Assembly (NCBI RefSeq): GCF_046098205.1
Contig: NZ_JBJURJ010000019.1
Location: 62,001-126,000, forward strand
Source of the DNA: Paenibacillus_AR mesotrionivorans
GTDB lineage: Bacteria > Bacillota > Bacilli > Paenibacillales > NBRC-103111
Length of the DNA stretch: 64,000 nucleotides
Reading direction: 5' to 3'
The position numbers and the translations under genes are program-made. Below the pieces are notes generated by a model that worked only from the letters and a program-made list of their open reading frames with translations, was not told the origin of the DNA and did not search any database. Shown here piece by piece: positions 17,762 to 27,150 of this stretch. Positions within the stretch are counted from its first letter, which is position 1, and each line of letters starts with the position of its first letter.

Positions 17762-18139
17762 ATAAGGGAAGCTTATTTTCCCTTATTTCGTATATTCCTC
17801 CCAGTTTTGGAGCTGAACAGGGACAATAAGGGAAAGCAGACTTACCCTATCGCCGCATATGCGGTTGCTTGGGCCGATTAGCGGAAGCAAGCCTTCCTTT
17901 ATTCTTTGCGGACACCCCGGCCGGAGCATGGACCGGTGTTTTATCCGGTTAACGGAAGCAATTTTCCGTTAATCTCCGGGCAGAAGCATTATCATGGGGA
18001 ATAGCGGAAGCATACTTCCGCTAAGCTCTCTCGGGCAATGTTTTTCCATGGGATACGGGATGGGTTAACGGAAAACCCCTTCCGTTATTCGTGTCCATAC
18101 CCCCGCCGGAGAAGCGGTAACGGAAAACCCTTTCCGTTA
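17762..18139. repeat. Array of short TAACGGAA-type hairpins
   Basis: Perfect hairpins lie at 17762-17786 (ATAAGGGAA stem), 17949-17972 (TTAACGGAA), 18002-18023 (TAGCGGAAG), 18066-18087 (TAACGGAA) and 18118-18139 (TAACGGAAA). Decayed copies lie near 17826 and 17880. Stems vary but stay paired. Loops are 4-7 nt and copies are about 50-70 bp apart. The array lies in the about 900-bp space between the GH88 gene and the system 1 binding protein gene. Confidence 0.8.
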
Positions 18140-18280
18140 TTATCGTTCGCGCCCTCCCCTACTTCCCGCTGTAACCTCAAAAAAACCGACGTCTGCCACC
18201 TGGCCGCGCATAATGCGCAAACCCGGATCGGCAGCCGCCGGCTTGATTATTGTGTTATAGTGCAGGGCGTTGCAGCTTGC

Positions 18281-19417
18281 TTACCAGAACAGCTCGCCAT
18301 GTCCCAATAAACGGGACAGGCCTTCCACAAAGTAATAATCGCCGTAGATCAGCGGTACATCCATGTTTTTGCGCTCCGGATAATGGCTGGTGCCGTGAAG
18401 GATCAGCCCTTCCTCCTTCTCGGAGTCCCAGGTGCCGTAGTTGGCATAGAGGGAATGGAGAATCCGCTCCCCGGCCTGGCGGTACAGATCCGCCTCCAAC
18501 CCATCCACCTGCTCGGCTATAAGCAGCAGGCCACAGGCAGCGCAGGCTCCCGCAGAGGAATCCCGGTAATGGGGCACATCCTCCGGCAGACGGAAATCCC
18601 AGTGAGGCACATGATCCTCCGGCAGATTGGCGATAAAGAAGTGGGACACCCGCTTGGCTGCTTCGAGATAGCGGATATCGCCGGTATGCTTGTAGGACAG
18701 CGCCATGCCGTAGATGGCCCAGGATGCGCCGCGGGACCAGGCGGAATCCGGGGCGAAGCCCTGTCCGCCGTTGACGGAAACCTGCTCCCCCGTCTGCGGA
18801 TCGAAGATCACAATATGATTCACCGAGCCGTCCGGCCGGATAAAATGCTCCAGCGCCGTATCCGCATGGCGAATGGCAATATGGCGGTAGCGGGGGTCGC
18901 CTGTCAGCTCCGTTGCCCAATGGAGCAGGGACAGGTTCATCATACAGTCGATGATGGCCCAGCCTGCATTTTGCTGGCCCTCATGCCACGGGTTCCAGGC
19001 CCGGATATAGTTGCCCTGCACATTAAACCGCGCAGCCAGCAGATTGGCGGCCAGCAGACCGCGGCGTTTGGAATCCTCCGCTTCCGCGGCGCCCAGTATT
19101 TTATACCGGGCTACACTAGTCAACGTCCACATAAAGCCGATATCGTGATCCAGCCTGTAGTAGTCCGCAATGACGCCATCCAGCTGCTTTTCGCAGGATT
19201 CGGCCAGCTCCCGCAGCTGCGCATCGCCGGTTTTCCGGTACAACAGCCACAACAGTCCCGGCCAAAAGCCGGCGGTCCACCAATAAGCGGGCTCCAGCTT
19301 GTACATCCCGTCCACGCTGGCGTGGGGGAAGCCATCCTTGATGCGCTTGCTGGTCCGTCCAACTTTCTCCACCGTTTTGTCCCATGCCTCCTGGGCCCAA
19401 TTCTGCGGCAGACTCAT
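18281..19417 (-). CDS. GH88 unsaturated glucuronyl hydrolase
   Basis: 378 residues forming an (alpha/alpha)6 barrel. D92 in LDHDIGFMW and D157 in AIIDCMMN correspond to the two catalytic aspartates of Bacillus unsaturated glucuronyl hydrolase (D88 and D149 there). AWSRGASWAIYG, near 260, is also a family hallmark. There is no signal peptide, so it is cytoplasmic. The enzyme hydrates the 4,5-unsaturated uronic acid left at chain ends by polysaccharide lyases, releasing it from the oligosaccharide. The start is the ATG at 19417 with AAAGGGG 9 nt upstream; an earlier in-frame ATG has no ribosome site. Two LacI-type palindromes lie 29-61 bp upstream. It may be expressed apart from the transporter genes, being separated from them by a terminator and repeats. 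Confidence 0.92.
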   Translation of the reverse strand: MSLPQNWAQEAWDKTVEKVGRTSKRIKDGFPHASVDGMYKLEPAYWWTAGFWPGLLWLLYRKTGDAQLRELAESCEKQLDGVIADYYRLDHDIGFMWTLTSVARYKILGAAEAEDSKRRGLLAANLLAARFNVQGNYIRAWNPWHEGQQNAGWAIIDCMMNLSLLHWATELTGDPRYRHIAIRHADTALEHFIRPDGSVNHIVIFDPQTGEQVSVNGGQGFAPDSAWSRGASWAIYGMALSYKHTGDIRYLEAAKRVSHFFIANLPEDHVPHWDFRLPEDVPHYRDSSAGACAACGLLLIAEQVDGLEADLYRQAGERILHSLYANYGTWDSEKEEGLILHGTSHYPERKNMDVPLIYGDYYFVEGLSRLLGHGELFW

Positions 19418-19445
19418 AATATCATACCCCTTTATCCATCGAATG

Positions 19446-19478
19446 TTAAAACGTTTCAACATAATGAAACCCATTTCA
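19446..19478. promoter_or_regulatory. Two LacI-type operator-like sites before GH88
   Basis: TTAAAACGTTTCAA (19446-19459) is a near-palindrome centred on CG. TGAAACCCATTTCA (19465-19478) is identical to the left half of the perfect palindrome before the GH42 gene at 31771. Both lie 29-61 bp upstream of the GH88 start. Confidence 0.6.
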
Positions 19479-19582
19479 TTTTACCAGCTTGCGCCAATGT
19501 ATTCCAGCACATTTTTGAGGCTGCATGAGTCTCCAAACACGCTGCCGACAGTCAGTGAGGATAGCCACCGAGGAAAGTCCAA

Positions 19583-19775
19583 CCACTTCAGAAACTTAAG
19601 TCACATTTAGCCACCTTAGTCACCTTAGTCACTTAGCACCTCAGTCACTCACCTCAGTTACCTCAACTACTATCACTTTAGCCACTTCAGTCACTTCAGC
19701 CACCCGTCACTTTAGCAACTTTAGCCACTTCAGTCACTTCAGTCACCTGCGACTTCAGACACCTCAGTTACCCCG
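19583..19775. repeat. Degenerate 9-bp tandem repeat
   Basis: The unit TYAGYCACY recurs about 15 times with occasional 4-7 nt insertions (for example TTAGCCACC TTAGTCACC, then CTTCAGTCA repeats). It is non-coding as far as I can see. Confidence 0.8.
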
Positions 19776-19785
19776 GTCCCGCCGC

Positions 19786-20062
19786 TAACGGAACTTAGAA
19801 GCTCTTAAAAGCCAAAATTCGGTGTTTGCAGATTCTTACGGAACTCAGAAGCTCTTAAACGGGCAAACCGGCGGAAATCGAGCTGAAATACATCGCTAAG
19901 GATCGCTCAGTTCCGTTACAGCGAAAACAGTCCATTTTACGCCGCCTAACGGTCGCTCCGTTCCGTTACAGCAGTAACAACCACTCTTATACCGTCTAAC
20001 ACTCTCTCCGATCCGATCTGCAGCAGAAACGGCCCCATTTTCGCTGACTCACGATCTCTCTG
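19786..20062. repeat. 50-bp-period repeat array in inverted orientation
   Basis: TAACGGAACTTAGAAGC at 19786 and its near copy at 19836 are 50 bp apart. TTCCGTTACAGC begins at 19911 and 19961, with a decayed copy at 20011, again 50 bp apart but in the opposite orientation. The array therefore folds on itself around about 19890. Confidence 0.75.
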
Positions 20063-20131
20063 TCCGCTGCACGAAAAGCGCAGCCTGCATAAGAGCCGCT
20101 GCTCCCCTCGGAGTTTTCAGACTTTACCTAG

Positions 20132-20161
20132 AAAAATAGAGAGGATCAGCGATCCTCTCTA
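20132..20161 (-). terminator. Terminator of the system 2 binding protein gene
   Basis: TAGAGAGGATC pairs perfectly with GATCCTCTCTA around a 3-nt loop, followed on the minus strand by TTTTT. It lies 66 bases after the stop codon. Confidence 0.85.
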
Positions 20162-20226
20162 CCTCTGCCTAAGGCCTGGCGTCAAACCCGCCAGAGCGTG
20201 TTTGCTTCCCGCCCTGTTACGGCATT

Positions 20227-21603
20227 TTACTTCTTGTTGGCGTCAATCAGCTTTTGTGTGCGCTCTTGAGAGTTTTTGATCATCTGATCTACATTCTGCT
20301 TGTCGAGAATCAGCTTCTCATATTCCTCGTTGATTACCTTGTACACGTCGGCATTATAGGAGGTCGGCGGCACCAGGGAAGTAGACTTGGCGCTCAGCAG
20401 CACCCGCTTCAGGGACTCCTTGTCCACCTTCTCCGGATTCTTCGTACCGGCCAGGATGGTGTCAATGATGGAGCTCAGCTGGTCATCCTTAATTTTGGCC
20501 CAGGACGGAACGTATTTCTCTTGGGCAATAACCCCTTCGGTGGTAGCAAACCGGATAAACTGGTAAGCCGCATCCTTGTTCTTGGAGTTGTTGGCCATGG
20601 CGTAGAAGTCGGTGGTCACCATGGAATAGGTTTCCTTATCCCCGGCGTTGTTCTTCGGGAACGGAGCTACGGCCACATTGAAGTTCAACGGGAATTGCTC
20701 GGTACCGCCGATTTCGGAGTTCATCCAGCTGCCGATGACGATCATGCTGGCCGCTTGGTTGAAGAACTGCGGACGGTAGTTCAGCTTTTGGGAGATCATA
20801 TCGGTATACGGAGTGGAGGACTTGTCCACCTTCTCCATGTTGTAGCGCAGCTCAATGGACTTGCGGAAGTTCGGGTTGTCCAAATTGGAGGTGCCATCTT
20901 CCTTCAGATAGTCGCCGCCGGTAGCCTGGTTGGCCATAGCCAGACGGGTAAACTCCAGCCAGCCGCCGCCTTGGGGGCCGTGGAAGTAGGTGCCGTAGCG
21001 TTTGGTAGGGCCTTCGCCCTTGGTCAGCTTTTTGGCATAATCCCGGAATTCATCCCAGGTCCAGTCGGTGGGAACCTTCAGGCCGGCTTCGTCCAGATGG
21101 GTTTTGTTCAGGAGCACATACCACGGGTTAAACTTACCGGGCAGCGCGTAATATTTGCCGTTCAGCTTCGTGTCCACCTTGTATTCCTCGGGAACCTTGT
21201 AGCCTTCTTTGCTAATATAATCGTCCAAAGGAGCCACCATACCCAAGGCTACACGTTGGGCGTACATGCCGGCCTCACTGAACATAATGACGTCCATTGC
21301 TTCATTGGAGGCTGCTGCCAGGTCCAGCTTCTTGGCATATTCCTGGGTGTCCCCTTTTTCGCTCAGGTTGACCAGGTCCACCTTGATGTTGGGATATTTG
21401 GTCTGGAAGGCATTGATTACCTTGCTCCAGTTTTGCTGGGCTTCACTGCCGAAGGCATGGAACTTGATGGTTACCTGCTTGTTGGCATCCGGGCTGGCTC
21501 CGCCGGTACCGGTATTGGCATCATCTTTTCCTCCGCAGCCTGCCAGCAAACCGGCAGCCAACACGCCGCACAGCAACCCAGCCGTCAATTTACGCTTTTG
21601 CAT
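20227..21603 (-). CDS. Sugar-binding lipoprotein of the system 2 transporter
   Basis: 458 residues. The signal peptide ends at LLAGC with lipidated C23. The mature part is a family 1 binding protein (ITIKFHAFGSEAQQNW-like start, VIMFSEAGMYAQR, PTDWTWDEFRDYAKKL, IVIGSWMNSEIG, YQFIRFATTEG). It delivers its ligand to the permeases at 25324-27093. The start is the ATG at 21603, which has GGAGG 9 nt upstream; the reading frame extends 32 codons further but without a signal peptide context. The gene follows the regulator gene and has its own promoter sharing the system 2 motif with the permease promoter, and it ends in a strong terminator. Confidence 0.92.
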   Translation of the reverse strand: MQKRKLTAGLLCGVLAAGLLAGCGGKDDANTGTGGASPDANKQVTIKFHAFGSEAQQNWSKVINAFQTKYPNIKVDLVNLSEKGDTQEYAKKLDLAAASNEAMDVIMFSEAGMYAQRVALGMVAPLDDYISKEGYKVPEEYKVDTKLNGKYYALPGKFNPWYVLLNKTHLDEAGLKVPTDWTWDEFRDYAKKLTKGEGPTKRYGTYFHGPQGGGWLEFTRLAMANQATGGDYLKEDGTSNLDNPNFRKSIELRYNMEKVDKSSTPYTDMISQKLNYRPQFFNQAASMIVIGSWMNSEIGGTEQFPLNFNVAVAPFPKNNAGDKETYSMVTTDFYAMANNSKNKDAAYQFIRFATTEGVIAQEKYVPSWAKIKDDQLSSIIDTILAGTKNPEKVDKESLKRVLLSAKSTSLVPPTSYNADVYKVINEEYEKLILDKQNVDQMIKNSQERTQKLIDANKK

Positions 21604-21663
21604 GTAAGGACCCCTCCATATTATGTGAAATGGTGTACAGCGCTTTCTTTCTCTTACTTTTCG

Positions 21664-21727
21664 AGTATAACAAGGGGCGGAATGGAGCAGATAACGCAAT
21701 ATTTACCTCTCCCGTTGTTATTTTGAC
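21664..21727 (-). promoter_or_regulatory. System 2 promoter/operator for the binding protein gene
   Basis: Minus strand: GTCAAAAT (21720-21727), then GCGTTATC (21690-21697) starting 30 bp further on, then exactly 20 nt, then TATACT (21664-21669). The same elements at the same distances lie at 27151-27214. Confidence 0.65.
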
Positions 21728-21744
21728 TTTTGCAGCCTACGGGC

Positions 21745-23352
21745 TCAGGAGCTTCCGTTCCGGTATTCCTGAGGGGTAACCCCCGCCTGGGAACGGAACA
21801 TCTTGATGAAATAGCTGTGATTGTCATACCCCAGCGCTTCACCGATTTTGGCTACCGGCAGGCTGGTCTGGTCCAGCAGCTCCTTGGCCCGCTCCACCTT
21901 CATCCGGTTGACGTACTCGATGAAGGTTACACCGGTTTCCTTCCGGAACAGGCGGCTAAAGTAACTGGGATTCATAAACAGATGCTCCGCTACCTCATCC
22001 AGGGTGATCCGGCGGTTCAGATGCAGGGTGACATAGTGGATGGCATCCAGCACCTCGGTGCGTTTACTCAGCTCTTTGACTTCCTCCGCCACAACCAGAG
22101 AGGATTCAAAGAAATGGACGATCCAGACCTCCATTTCCTCCAGCGTGTCGATTTCCAGCAGCTCTCGGTGGAGAATATCCACCGAAAAATGGTTCCGGAA
22201 CATCTGCATGGACTGCAGCTTCAGCTTCAGGTCAAGCATCAGCTTCATGGCCCAATCCTTCACCATGTCCGGCCGGAAACGCTCCTCCCGGATGAACTGC
22301 ATCCAATGGCGGACAACCGGCTCCACCCGGTCCGTTCTGCCTTCGATCAGGATTTCCCGGAAGGCATTAACGGCTTCATCATAGGACGCGAACAAGTCAT
22401 TGCAGCTAAATACCTGCTTATTTTTCCTTTCCAGCGAATTGCTATACATATAAAAACGCTGTCCGGACGAAGCCAGCAAGCCGTTCAGCTCCTGCTTCAG
22501 CTCAGAGGGGGTTTTACAGAGGCTTCCGACTATAAAAGACAGGCGGATTTTGATGGTGCCGTTCACCACCGATTGAATCCGTTTCAGCAGCGCTTCCGCC
22601 ACATCATACGGATTGGTTTTGATCCCGCCTGACACGGGAGCAATAATGAAGGAACGCAGGGCGTCATAGGTGAAATTAATGTTACCCGTTTTTTCGTCGG
22701 CCAGCATTTCCTCCAGCAGATTATTCACGGCAAAACGAAGTACATCATCCGTGACAAACCGCTGCCGGGCGGAGCGCTGCCCATCGATAAAACAAATCAC
22801 GGGAAGAAAGTCGCCTGCTGTGGACAACCCGAAGGACTCCGCCTCCTCATTCCAGGCCATCTCATTCAAAAGAGGGGAATGCACCATGCCCCGGATAAAG
22901 GATTCCTTGTGCTGCTCACGATTCCGGTCCACCAGCTGCCGGAGCTGGTCATTCTTGATAAAGCGGCTGGATTCCTCGTCCAGGCTGACCTTGAGCTGGC
23001 CGAGCAGTGTCTCCAGATCCTGGGGATCCAGCGTATCCTTCACCAGATAATCCTGGACGTTTAGCTTCATGGCCTGCTGGGCATAATGGAACTCGCTGTG
23101 ACAGGAGAGAATCACCACCCGGACGGCGGGATTCAGCTCCTTCAGCGCCCGGATCAGCTCAAGCCCGTTCAGCCGGGGCATGCCGATATCCGTGACCACA
23201 ATATCGGGCATCACCACCTGTGCCGCCTCTAACGCAACCTCCCCATTCTCATAGGTGCCCATCAGCTCCAGTCCCAGCCCGGGCCAGGGGATCGCCTCGG
23301 ACAACAGCTCCAGCACCGGGTAATCATCATCCACCAGCATTACCTTGTACAT
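21745..23352 (-). CDS. YesN-like response regulator of system 2
   Basis: 535 residues. The receiver domain has D8-D9-D10, phosphoacceptor D55 in VVTDIGMP and the Lys of LVKD. A long YesN-type middle region follows, then a C-terminal AraC domain (NPSYFSRLFRKETG, DNHSYFIKMFRSQAG). The start is the ATG at 23352, with AGGAGG 9 nt upstream. It lies 28 bp after the kinase gene, so the two form an operon. It probably binds the direct-repeat promoters before the permease and binding protein genes. Confidence 0.93.
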   Translation of the reverse strand: MYKVMLVDDDYPVLELLSEAIPWPGLGLELMGTYENGEVALEAAQVVMPDIVVTDIGMPRLNGLELIRALKELNPAVRVVILSCHSEFHYAQQAMKLNVQDYLVKDTLDPQDLETLLGQLKVSLDEESSRFIKNDQLRQLVDRNREQHKESFIRGMVHSPLLNEMAWNEEAESFGLSTAGDFLPVICFIDGQRSARQRFVTDDVLRFAVNNLLEEMLADEKTGNINFTYDALRSFIIAPVSGGIKTNPYDVAEALLKRIQSVVNGTIKIRLSFIVGSLCKTPSELKQELNGLLASSGQRFYMYSNSLERKNKQVFSCNDLFASYDEAVNAFREILIEGRTDRVEPVVRHWMQFIREERFRPDMVKDWAMKLMLDLKLKLQSMQMFRNHFSVDILHRELLEIDTLEEMEVWIVHFFESSLVVAEEVKELSKRTEVLDAIHYVTLHLNRRITLDEVAEHLFMNPSYFSRLFRKETGVTFIEYVNRMKVERAKELLDQTSLPVAKIGEALGYDNHSYFIKMFRSQAGVTPQEYRNGSS

Positions 23353-23380
23353 TTTGCGGCACCTCCTGACGTGAAAGTTT

Positions 23381-25195
23381 CTAAGCTTGATCTGCTTGAC
23401 CTGGGAGAGGCAGATACATGGATATGCATGTGCCCCCTCCTTCTCTACTTTCAATCTCCATATAAAACCCGGACCCGAAGGTCATTTTCATCCGTTCGTA
23501 CACATTATGAAGGCCAATGCCCGAGAAGCCCCGCTTCTCCCGTCTCTCTGTTTCCTCTCCCCTGGGCTCCGCCAGCCGCAGTCTTAGACGCTGCAGGGCC
23601 TCCGCATCCATTCCCTTGCCCGTATCCCGGACCTGAATGCGGATAAACTCCTCCTCCTTGCCGGCATGTACGCAAATCCGCCCTTCCTGCTGGTTCAGTC
23701 CATGGATCAGCGCATTCTCAATAAGCGGCTGCAGGCAAAAACGGGGCACCCGTTCCATCAGCACGTCGGCGGCGATATCCACCTCCAGCCGGACCTCCTG
23801 CTTTTGCCGCATATTCATCAGCTTCACATAATCAATGGCCGTTTCCACCTCGTCATGGAGGGGGATATGATCCGTATCCTGTATGGTCATCCGCAATAGC
23901 TTGGACAAGGAGCTGAGCATATCGGCGCTCTCCTTGTCCCCGTTCTTCAGCACCTTCATCCGGATGGAATTCATCACATTAAACAGGAAATGGGGATTGA
24001 TCTGGGCCTGGAGCATATCCAGCTCCGCCTTGCGCTTGCGGGCCTGGGTGTCCGTGATTTCCCGGATCATATCCGTAATGCGGTCCAGCATCTGGTCAAA
24101 GGATTGGCCCAGCCGCCCTACCTCGTCCTGCCCCCGGATGGAGGAGCGTACCTGAAGATCCCCCTGCTGAACCTTCAGCGCTACCCTGTCCAGCCGGACC
24201 AGCGGTAAGGTAAAGGCCCGCAGTGCCAACAGCAGCAGACCAAAAAAACCTACGAAGGAAATCAGCTGGAACCAGAACACGTTTTGAAAAATGTCGTTGA
24301 TTTTGGCCACGGCGGACTTGTAAGGGGTTAAGGAAACCAGCTTCCAACCGGCCATGCTGATAGGCTTCTCCGACACCAGGTACGCTGTCCCGTCCCGATG
24401 TATCAGCGGTGTGCCACTCTCAGCCAGGGCTTCTCTCATTTCGGGAAAAGGAGTGCCGATCCGTTCCGTATCCGTATGGGACAAAATCCGGTCATTCCCG
24501 TCCAGCAGCAAAATTTCCTGCTCAGTCGGCAAACCTTCAAAATATTGATGAATCAGGCTTTCCATCACGGTGACCACCACATAGCCGTAGATGGCGTTTT
24601 TGTCCCCCCGGAGAGGACGGACTGCCGTAAGCTGATACGGATTGGCTGCCTTTTCGCTGCTGAAGGAGGTGGGCATTACCCCCGGCCAATAGGAATTCAG
24701 CCCAAACACACTGCCCGATTCCTTGACCCAGTCCTGCTTCAGGAGCTGTTTCGGATCATATTCATATCCCAGATAATTGGCGAAGGTCATGCCGTTGTTC
24801 AGCACAATGGAGACAAAGCTTTTTTGCCCCGCCGCCGTCAGACTGCCAATGCTTTTGCGCACCTCGTTGCCTGCCAAAAACTGCACATCCGTCTGCCGGT
24901 TCGGATCATACGGCTCCGCCGCCAGATTCTTCAGAAGAAACAGGACATCCTGGTCCACCGTAAAATAGTTCATCAGATACAGCATGTACCGAAGCTCATT
25001 AGACACGTGACCCTCCACCAGCTTCAGGGTTTGGTCGGCATTCCTCACCGCCTGGTCCTTCACCGCATCCCGCGTAAGGTAATTGTACACCAGCATGGTT
25101 CCCAGCGCCGGGAGCAGAATACATGCCACCGATACCACAATCAGCTTGCTTCTGAAGGACCTGGAGGCAAAGGAAAAGCTATGGCGCCAGCCCAT
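23381..25195 (-). CDS. YesM-like sensor histidine kinase of system 2
   Basis: 604 residues. TM1 at about 17-37, an extracellular dCache-like sensing region (about 40-300), TM2 at about 305-327, HAMP (about 328-380), then H402 in AQINPHFLFN. The ATPase domain follows, with CLQPLIENALIHG, RDTGKGM and GFSGIGLHNV. The architecture matches the kinase at 9509-11248, but the sensing regions differ strongly, so the ligands should differ. It lies 128 bp downstream of the permease pair and is upstream of its regulator. The ATG has a GGGAGGGGG ribosome site. Confidence 0.93.
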   Translation of the reverse strand: MGWRHSFSFASRSFRSKLIVVSVACILLPALGTMLVYNYLTRDAVKDQAVRNADQTLKLVEGHVSNELRYMLYLMNYFTVDQDVLFLLKNLAAEPYDPNRQTDVQFLAGNEVRKSIGSLTAAGQKSFVSIVLNNGMTFANYLGYEYDPKQLLKQDWVKESGSVFGLNSYWPGVMPTSFSSEKAANPYQLTAVRPLRGDKNAIYGYVVVTVMESLIHQYFEGLPTEQEILLLDGNDRILSHTDTERIGTPFPEMREALAESGTPLIHRDGTAYLVSEKPISMAGWKLVSLTPYKSAVAKINDIFQNVFWFQLISFVGFFGLLLLALRAFTLPLVRLDRVALKVQQGDLQVRSSIRGQDEVGRLGQSFDQMLDRITDMIREITDTQARKRKAELDMLQAQINPHFLFNVMNSIRMKVLKNGDKESADMLSSLSKLLRMTIQDTDHIPLHDEVETAIDYVKLMNMRQKQEVRLEVDIAADVLMERVPRFCLQPLIENALIHGLNQQEGRICVHAGKEEEFIRIQVRDTGKGMDAEALQRLRLRLAEPRGEETERREKRGFSGIGLHNVYERMKMTFGSGFYMEIESREGGGTCISMYLPLPGQADQA

Positions 25196-25323
25196 AATTA
25201 GTCCCCCTCCCTAAAAGTATCCCCGGCATTGTCCCATAAAGTGAAATACGCGGGACTAGAGCTTTCACTCTCCGTCCCGCGGTAACCACTTTGTATATCA
25301 TTGCTGCTGAGTATTCGTTCAGA

Positions 25324-26169
25324 TTACCCTTTGACTCCGCCCAAGGCAATACCTTCAATAACATTCTTTTGGCCGATGATGAAAATAATGAGCAAGGGCA
25401 GAATGGCCGACACGGCGGCCGCCATGATCAGGGAGTAGAACTCGCCATTCAGAGAGGCGAATTTCTGCATCGCCAGCTGGATGGTGTACCATTTGTCCGA
25501 ACGGATAAAAATCAGCGGGTTCTGGTAATCGTTCCAGGTCCAGATAAACCGCAGAATCGCATAGGTAGCCACGGACGGGCGGACCAGCGGCAGGGCAATC
25601 TGCCAGAAGATCCGGGCATGGCTGGCGCCGTCGATTTTGCCGGACTCGATATATTCCGTGCTCAGACTCATGAAGAACTGGCGCAGCATGAAGGTGCCCA
25701 ATACGCTGAAGCAGTTGATGATAATAAGACCCAGCAGGCTGTCGAACAGGCCGATGTTGCGGTACAGAATAAACTGCGGCACCAGAATCGCTTGTCCGGG
25801 CACCATGTAGGTGGCCAGAATCAGCAGGAACATGCCGTTGCGTCCCTTAAAATCGATCTTGGTGAAGCCGTATGCCGCGAGAGCGGACACGACGCAGGAG
25901 ATTGCCGTTGTCGCCACAGACACGATAATGGAGTTGGCGTAATACTTATAGAACGGATTGGCGCCCAGCCAAATTTCCTTATAGTTGGCGATCGCATTCC
26001 AGCGCTGCGGAATCCACTGGATGGGATAGGAGAATACGTCGGATTCCACCTTGAAGGATGCGGACAGCATCCAGACAAAAGGCAGCAGGAACAGAATACT
26101 GATAATCAAAAGTATAATGGTCCCAATAAGCTTTTTTATGCTGAACGGTTCTTTAATACCTGAATCCAT
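25324..26169 (-). CDS. ABC sugar transporter permease, MalG type (system 2)
   Basis: 281 residues, six predicted helices, EAA-type loop ESGKIDGASHARIFWQIALP, and the typical C-terminus NVIEGIALGGVKG. GAGGGGG lies 7-8 nt before the ATG. It lies 15 bp after its partner permease gene. It forms a heterodimeric channel for the ligand bound by the lipoprotein at 20227-21603; a distant ATPase is required. Confidence 0.93.
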   Translation of the reverse strand: MDSGIKEPFSIKKLIGTIILLIISILFLLPFVWMLSASFKVESDVFSYPIQWIPQRWNAIANYKEIWLGANPFYKYYANSIIVSVATTAISCVVSALAAYGFTKIDFKGRNGMFLLILATYMVPGQAILVPQFILYRNIGLFDSLLGLIIINCFSVLGTFMLRQFFMSLSTEYIESGKIDGASHARIFWQIALPLVRPSVATYAILRFIWTWNDYQNPLIFIRSDKWYTIQLAMQKFASLNGEFYSLIMAAAVSAILPLLIIFIIGQKNVIEGIALGGVKG

Positions 26170-26184
26170 AGGAAAGCCCCCTCT

Positions 26185-27093
26185 TTAGTAATTGACCCAT
26201 TTCTTCTGTGCGAGCCATTGGATGCCGGTAATGATCAGCACACAACCGAAGAGGACCACAGCGATGGAAGACGCATAGCCGACCCGCAGGCTGACGAAAG
26301 CTTCATCATACAAGTACCAAACCAGCATGCTGGTGGAGCGCATCGGTCCCCCCGCCGTCATAACGGCAATCAAGTCGAAGGCCTTGAAGGAGGAGATCAC
26401 CCCGGTGATCAGCAGGAAAAAGGTGGTCGGCGATAGCATGGGAATGGTGATATGGCGCAATTGCACCCAGGAGCTGGCCCCGTCGATGTCGGCAGCCTCA
26501 TACAAATCCTTGGGAATAGACTGCAAACCGGCCATGTACACGATCATGTTATAGCCGATGGAGATCCAGACCGAGATCATCATCACGGAAATCAGGGCGA
26601 AATTGGGGTCCGCAATCCACTTGGGCGGATTGTCGATGCCGATGGACATCAGGAACTGGTTCACCGGACCGGAGGACGGATGGAACAGCACCTGCCATAC
26701 GATGGCGACGGCAACCACGCTGGAGATATACGGCATGAAGAAGGCTACCTTGAAGTAGGACTTCATGTACACATATTTGTTGATGAGAATGGCCAATGCC
26801 ATGGACACAGCCAGGTAAGCAGGCACGGTCAACAGGAAGATCAGGTTGTTGCGCATGGAGATATGGAAGGTCTCCTCACGGAACAGCCGGGTGAAATTGT
26901 CCAGCCCCACCCAGGTAATCCCTTTAAAACCCTGGACGAAGTTCCAGTCGGCCAGACTCAGGACAAAGGTGGCAATAATCGGCAATAAGGTTAGTACAAT
27001 CAGCCCGATCATCATGGGGCTGACAAACAGGAGACCGGAAATGGTTTCTTGTCTGCGGAGATTGTTCTTATGCTTAGCCTGTTCGGATTTCAT
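26185..27093 (-). CDS. ABC sugar transporter permease, MalF type (system 2)
   Basis: 302 residues with a charged N-terminus, six predicted helices and the EAA loop EAADIDGASSWVQLRHITIP. The ATG at 27093 is chosen because AGAGGTG lies 9 nt upstream; the ATG seven codons earlier has no ribosome site. It is first in the unit permease, permease, kinase, regulator, binding protein. It is preceded by a system 2 promoter and is divergent from the DUF2264 gene. Confidence 0.92.
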   Translation of the reverse strand: MKSEQAKHKNNLRRQETISGLLFVSPMMIGLIVLTLLPIIATFVLSLADWNFVQGFKGITWVGLDNFTRLFREETFHISMRNNLIFLLTVPAYLAVSMALAILINKYVYMKSYFKVAFFMPYISSVVAVAIVWQVLFHPSSGPVNQFLMSIGIDNPPKWIADPNFALISVMMISVWISIGYNMIVYMAGLQSIPKDLYEAADIDGASSWVQLRHITIPMLSPTTFFLLITGVISSFKAFDLIAVMTAGGPMRSTSMLVWYLYDEAFVSLRVGYASSIAVVLFGCVLIITGIQWLAQKKWVNY

Positions 27094-27150
27094 GTTCGCG
27101 TTCACCTCTCGCATTGGTTTTCTGCTCTTTCGTTTATTCTCGATGCTTGA

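Noticed and set aside
17530..20062. CRISPR array
   Set aside because: Repeat units are degenerate, mostly palindromic or inverted, of varying length, and there are no cas genes.
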